NCBI GenBank assembly: GCA_005880055.1
Contig: VBJS01000083.1
Span: 1 to 6,549 of the forward strand
Direction: 5' to 3'
DNA length: 6,549 nt
Source: Chloroflexota bacterium
GTDB lineage: Bacteria > Chloroflexota > Dehalococcoidia > SM23-28-2 > RBG-16-64-32
Shown piece by piece: positions 4,993-6,549 of this stretch; the first letter of the stretch is position 1, and each line of letters begins with the position of its first letter. The notes beneath the pieces were generated by a model, which ran no database searches, had not been told where the DNA came from, and saw only the letters and a list, made by a program, of their open reading frames with translations. The translations under genes were made by a program, and so were the position numbers.

Positions 4993-5337
4993 CTACTGGA
5001 GGCGGACGACTGGGATGGCGGCGTGCCAGAGGCTTTCGAGGTCGTAGTAGGCGCGCTCTTCGGGGGCGAAGAGGTGGAGGATGACATCGCCGTAGTCGAG
5101 CAGGACCCAGCCGGAGGCGGGCTCGCCCTCGCGGCCCATGGGTGTGGCTCCTTCCGCGGACAGGCTCTCTTCCACCGCGTTGACGGCGGCCTCCATTTGG
5201 CGGCCGCTCTGGGCGCTGGCGATCACAAAATAATCGGCGAAGGACGCCACGTTGCGGATGTCCAGCAACAGTATGTCCTCCGCCTGTTTTGCGGAAAGCG
5301 CATCGATTATTTTGTGCGCTAGCTCGTCGCCCTGCAG
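4993..5337 (-). CDS. rsfS: Ribosomal silencing factor RsfS (Iojap family), CTG start
   Basis: RsfS binds ribosomal protein uL14 on the 50S subunit and blocks joining to 30S, slowing translation under starvation. The conserved core is complete: AEDILLLDIRNVASFADYFVIASAQSGRQM, then GWVLLDYGDVILHLFAPEERAYYDLESLW near the end. The frame has no ATG, GTG or TTG upstream of a TTG at 5268. That TTG start would delete the first helix and strand. Reading on upstream to 5337 restores a typical N-terminus (QGDELAHKIIDALSAKQAEDI). A CTG there is preceded by AAGGGAGG with a 4-base spacer, and the frame is closed by TAG at 5380-5382. The protein is then 114 residues, the usual family length. It is divergent from mnmA and followed by a 307-base spacer, so it is probably monocistronic. 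The CTG start is inferred; a base error in the sequence is the alternative. Confidence 0.9.
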   Translation of the reverse strand: MQGDELAHKIIDALSAKQAEDILLLDIRNVASFADYFVIASAQSGRQMEAAVNAVEESLSAEGATPMGREGEPASGWVLLDYGDVILHLFAPEERAYYDLESLWHAAIPVVRLQ

Positions 5338-5341
5338 ATGC

Positions 5342-5349
5342 CCTCCCTT
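5342..5349 (-). promoter_or_regulatory. Ribosome binding site supporting the rsfS CTG start
   Basis: The minus strand reads AAGGGAGG, then GCAT, then CTG at 5337. It is the best ribosome site in the leader. It fits only a start at or very near this CTG, and no ATG, GTG or TTG lies in frame within reach. Confidence 0.65.
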
Positions 5350-5373
5350 GCGCCCCGCTGTGCTCCGCTCGTT

Positions 5374-5406
5374 CCTTCGCTACCTCCGGAAGAGCAGTAA
5401 CGAAGG
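5374..5406 (-). repeat. Imperfect hairpin in the rsfS leader
   Basis: CCTTCGCTAC (5374-5383) pairs with GTAACGAAGG (5397-5406) at 9 of 10 positions around a 13-base loop that itself contains the palindrome TCCGGA. If transcription starts from the TATAAT at 5444-5449, this hairpin forms in the 5' leader about 37 bases upstream of the rsfS start codon. Its function is unknown. Confidence 0.4.
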
Positions 5407-5443
5407 CCGGGCCATGCCCGCAATGGCTGCTTTCGGGCGCCTC

Positions 5444-5451
5444 ATTATAAC
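5444..5451. promoter_or_regulatory. Overlapping -10 elements between rsfS and mnmA
   Basis: Bases 5444-5449 read TATAAT, a perfect -10, on the minus strand and would give rsfS a leader of about 100 bases. On the plus strand 5446-5451 read TATAAC, five of six matches, but that start (near 5458) would fall inside the mnmA ribosome site. The minus-strand reading is therefore more credible. The -35 for it would lie in the first codons of mnmA (TTGGGC at 5465-5470, spacer of 15) and is weak. Confidence 0.4.
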
Positions 5452-5453
5452 AT

Positions 5454-5460
5454 GGAGGGG
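5454..5460 (+). promoter_or_regulatory. Ribosome binding site of mnmA
   Basis: GGAGGGG lies two bases before the ATG at 5463. It is purine-rich and strong; taking GGAG as the core gives a spacer of 5. It confirms this start, which lies 10 codons before the ATP-binding loop. Confidence 0.65.
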
Positions 5461-5462
5461 CT

Positions 5463-6545
5463 ATGCCCAAGAATAAGGGACGTGTGGTTGTCGCTATGTC
5501 GGGCGGCGTCGACTCCTCGGTCGCCGCCGGCCTCCTCGTCGAGCACGGTTACGAGGTGCTGGGCATCACGATGCGGCTATGGACGGTGGAGGACGGTGAG
5601 GCCGCGCGGCACCACAAGCGCTGCTGCTCGGTGGAGGACACAGACGACGCGCGGGCGGCGGCCGAGGTGCTGGGCATCCGGCACTACGTGTTGAACCTGG
5701 AGGAGGAGTTCGCCTCGGGCGTCGTGGACCGGTTCGTACGCGAATACTCGCTCGGGCGGACGCCGAACCCCTGCCTGGCCTGCAACGAGCACGTCAAGTT
5801 CCGGCCCCTCCTGCATCACGCTCTGGCGCTGGACGCCGATTACCTGGCGACGGGACATTACGCGCGCGTGAAGCGCAACGGCGACACCTTTGAGCTGTGG
5901 CGGGCGGCGGACAGGGGGAAGGACCAGTCCTACGTGCTGTACACCCTAGGCCAGGCTGAGCTGGGCCGCACGTTCTTCCCGCTCGGCGAATACGAGAAGC
6001 CTGAAGTGAGGGCAATGGCGCAGTGCTGGGGGCTGCCCAACGCCGACAAGCCGGACTCAGCGGATATCTGCTTCATCCCGTCCGGAGACTACCGCGCGTT
6101 CGTGCGAGAGAGGGCGGCAGTTCCAGCGGGCGCGATCGTGGATACGAGCGGGCGTGAACTGGGGCGGCATGACGGGATCATCGATTATACGGTGGGGCAA
6201 CGGAAGCGGTTGCCGGCGCAGGGCGGCGGGGAGCCGCTCTTCGTGCTGGGGGTGGATGCGGTCACAAACACGGTCGTCGTGGGGCCGAACGAGGAGCTAA
6301 TGGCGGCGGGACTCATCGCCGAGGAGTTGAGTTTCCCCTCAGGTAGGCCGCCGGAGGGCGAGGTACGGGTGCAGGCGCGCATCCGCTACAGGGGTGAACC
6401 TGCGCCGGCGCTGCTGTTCGTGCAGGGAGAGCAGGCGGAGGTGAGGTTCGAGCGACGGCAGCGGGCGGTAACGCCCGGGCAGGCGGTGGTTTTTTACGAT
6501 GGGGAGCGGGTGCTGGGCGGCGGAACGATCGTCTCGCGGCTCTAG
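5463..6545 (+). CDS. mnmA: tRNA-specific 2-thiouridylase MnmA
   Basis: The 360-residue cytoplasmic enzyme activates U34 of Lys, Glu and Gln tRNAs with ATP and transfers sulfur to give 2-thiouridine. The N-terminal PP-loop ATPase domain opens with AMSGGVDSSVAA (11-22). TPNPCLACNEHVKF (100-113) carries the catalytic-loop Cys107, plus Cys104 where E. coli MnmA has Asp. ATGHYARV (129-136) and GKDQSYVLYTLGQ (152-164) are the usual tRNA and ATP contacts. SADICFIPSGDY (199-210) holds the second conserved Cys203. IDYTVGQRKRL (240-250) leads into the central and beta-barrel domains, and the end (GQAVVFYDGERVLGGGTI) is intact. Full family length and a strong ribosome site support the start. The Cys104/107/203 set fits the MnmA type reported to hold a [4Fe-4S] cluster. 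The gene is divergent from rsfS, with the stop at 6543-6545. Confidence 0.97.
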   Translation: MPKNKGRVVVAMSGGVDSSVAAGLLVEHGYEVLGITMRLWTVEDGEAARHHKRCCSVEDTDDARAAAEVLGIRHYVLNLEEEFASGVVDRFVREYSLGRTPNPCLACNEHVKFRPLLHHALALDADYLATGHYARVKRNGDTFELWRAADRGKDQSYVLYTLGQAELGRTFFPLGEYEKPEVRAMAQCWGLPNADKPDSADICFIPSGDYRAFVRERAAVPAGAIVDTSGRELGRHDGIIDYTVGQRKRLPAQGGGEPLFVLGVDAVTNTVVVGPNEELMAAGLIAEELSFPSGRPPEGEVRVQARIRYRGEPAPALLFVQGEQAEVRFERRQRAVTPGQAVVFYDGERVLGGGTIVSRL

Positions 6546-6549
6546 GACG

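Noticed and set aside
4907..5470. 187-codon minus-strand frame over rsfS and the divergent spacer
   Set aside because: It is in a different frame from rsfS, basic and without a family. The frame used by rsfS gives a clear Iojap domain.
1..6549. CRISPR array, tRNA, rRNA or transposase
   Set aside because: No regularly spaced 20-40 base repeats, cloverleaf-like elements, rRNA segments or DDE/HUH transposase motifs were seen on reading both strands.

Overview
The window is a GC-rich bacterial segment with compact gene packing, ATGA-type gene overlap and frequent GTG or CTG starts. The gene style (an MnmA with a PNPC..C motif, a PmbA/TldE homologue followed by a HEAT-repeat gene, and a short REP-like palindrome of the GGGCAGGTCT type) suggests an uncultured Chloroflexota, possibly a Dehalococcoidia-like lineage. 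This is judged from memory of such genomes, without a search, so the placement is moderate at best.

Layout. Bases 1-1390 look like an accessory stretch. It holds a REP-like palindrome at the left edge, an aminoglycoside-nucleotidyltransferase-like gene on the minus strand (128-838), a 280-base non-coding spacer with a perfect 11-bp inverted repeat, and a small ribbon-helix-helix VapB-type antitoxin gene on the plus strand (1121-1369). The antitoxin's 3' end overlaps what looks like the first dozen codons of a destroyed VapC toxin.

Bases 1391-4685 form one minus-strand cluster, transcribed in the order pmbA/tldE-like, HEAT-repeat protein, NUDIX hydrolase, RimJ/RimL-type GNAT acetyltransferase. 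The gaps are 25 and about 34 bases and the last junction is a 4-base overlap, so a single operon is likely. The first gene belongs to the TldD/TldE peptide-processing protease family but is the non-catalytic type, and no TldD partner is visible here.

Bases 4686-4992 are non-coding. They contain three exact copies of GTAACCG at 11-base intervals, placed as an OmpR/PhoB/GlnR-family regulator site would be relative to a TAGAAT -10-like hexamer. They are followed by rsfS (ribosomal silencing factor, minus strand). The conserved N-terminus of rsfS is recovered only by using a CTG start at 5337. A 125-base divergent spacer separates rsfS from mnmA (tRNA 2-thiouridylase, plus strand, 5463-6545, complete). 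These last two are core translation genes.

I do not see a convincing undescribed multi-gene system. The best leads are the 11-bp-period repeat array with its apparently orphan promoter, the decapitated vapBC locus with an inverted repeat upstream, and the CTG-started rsfS.
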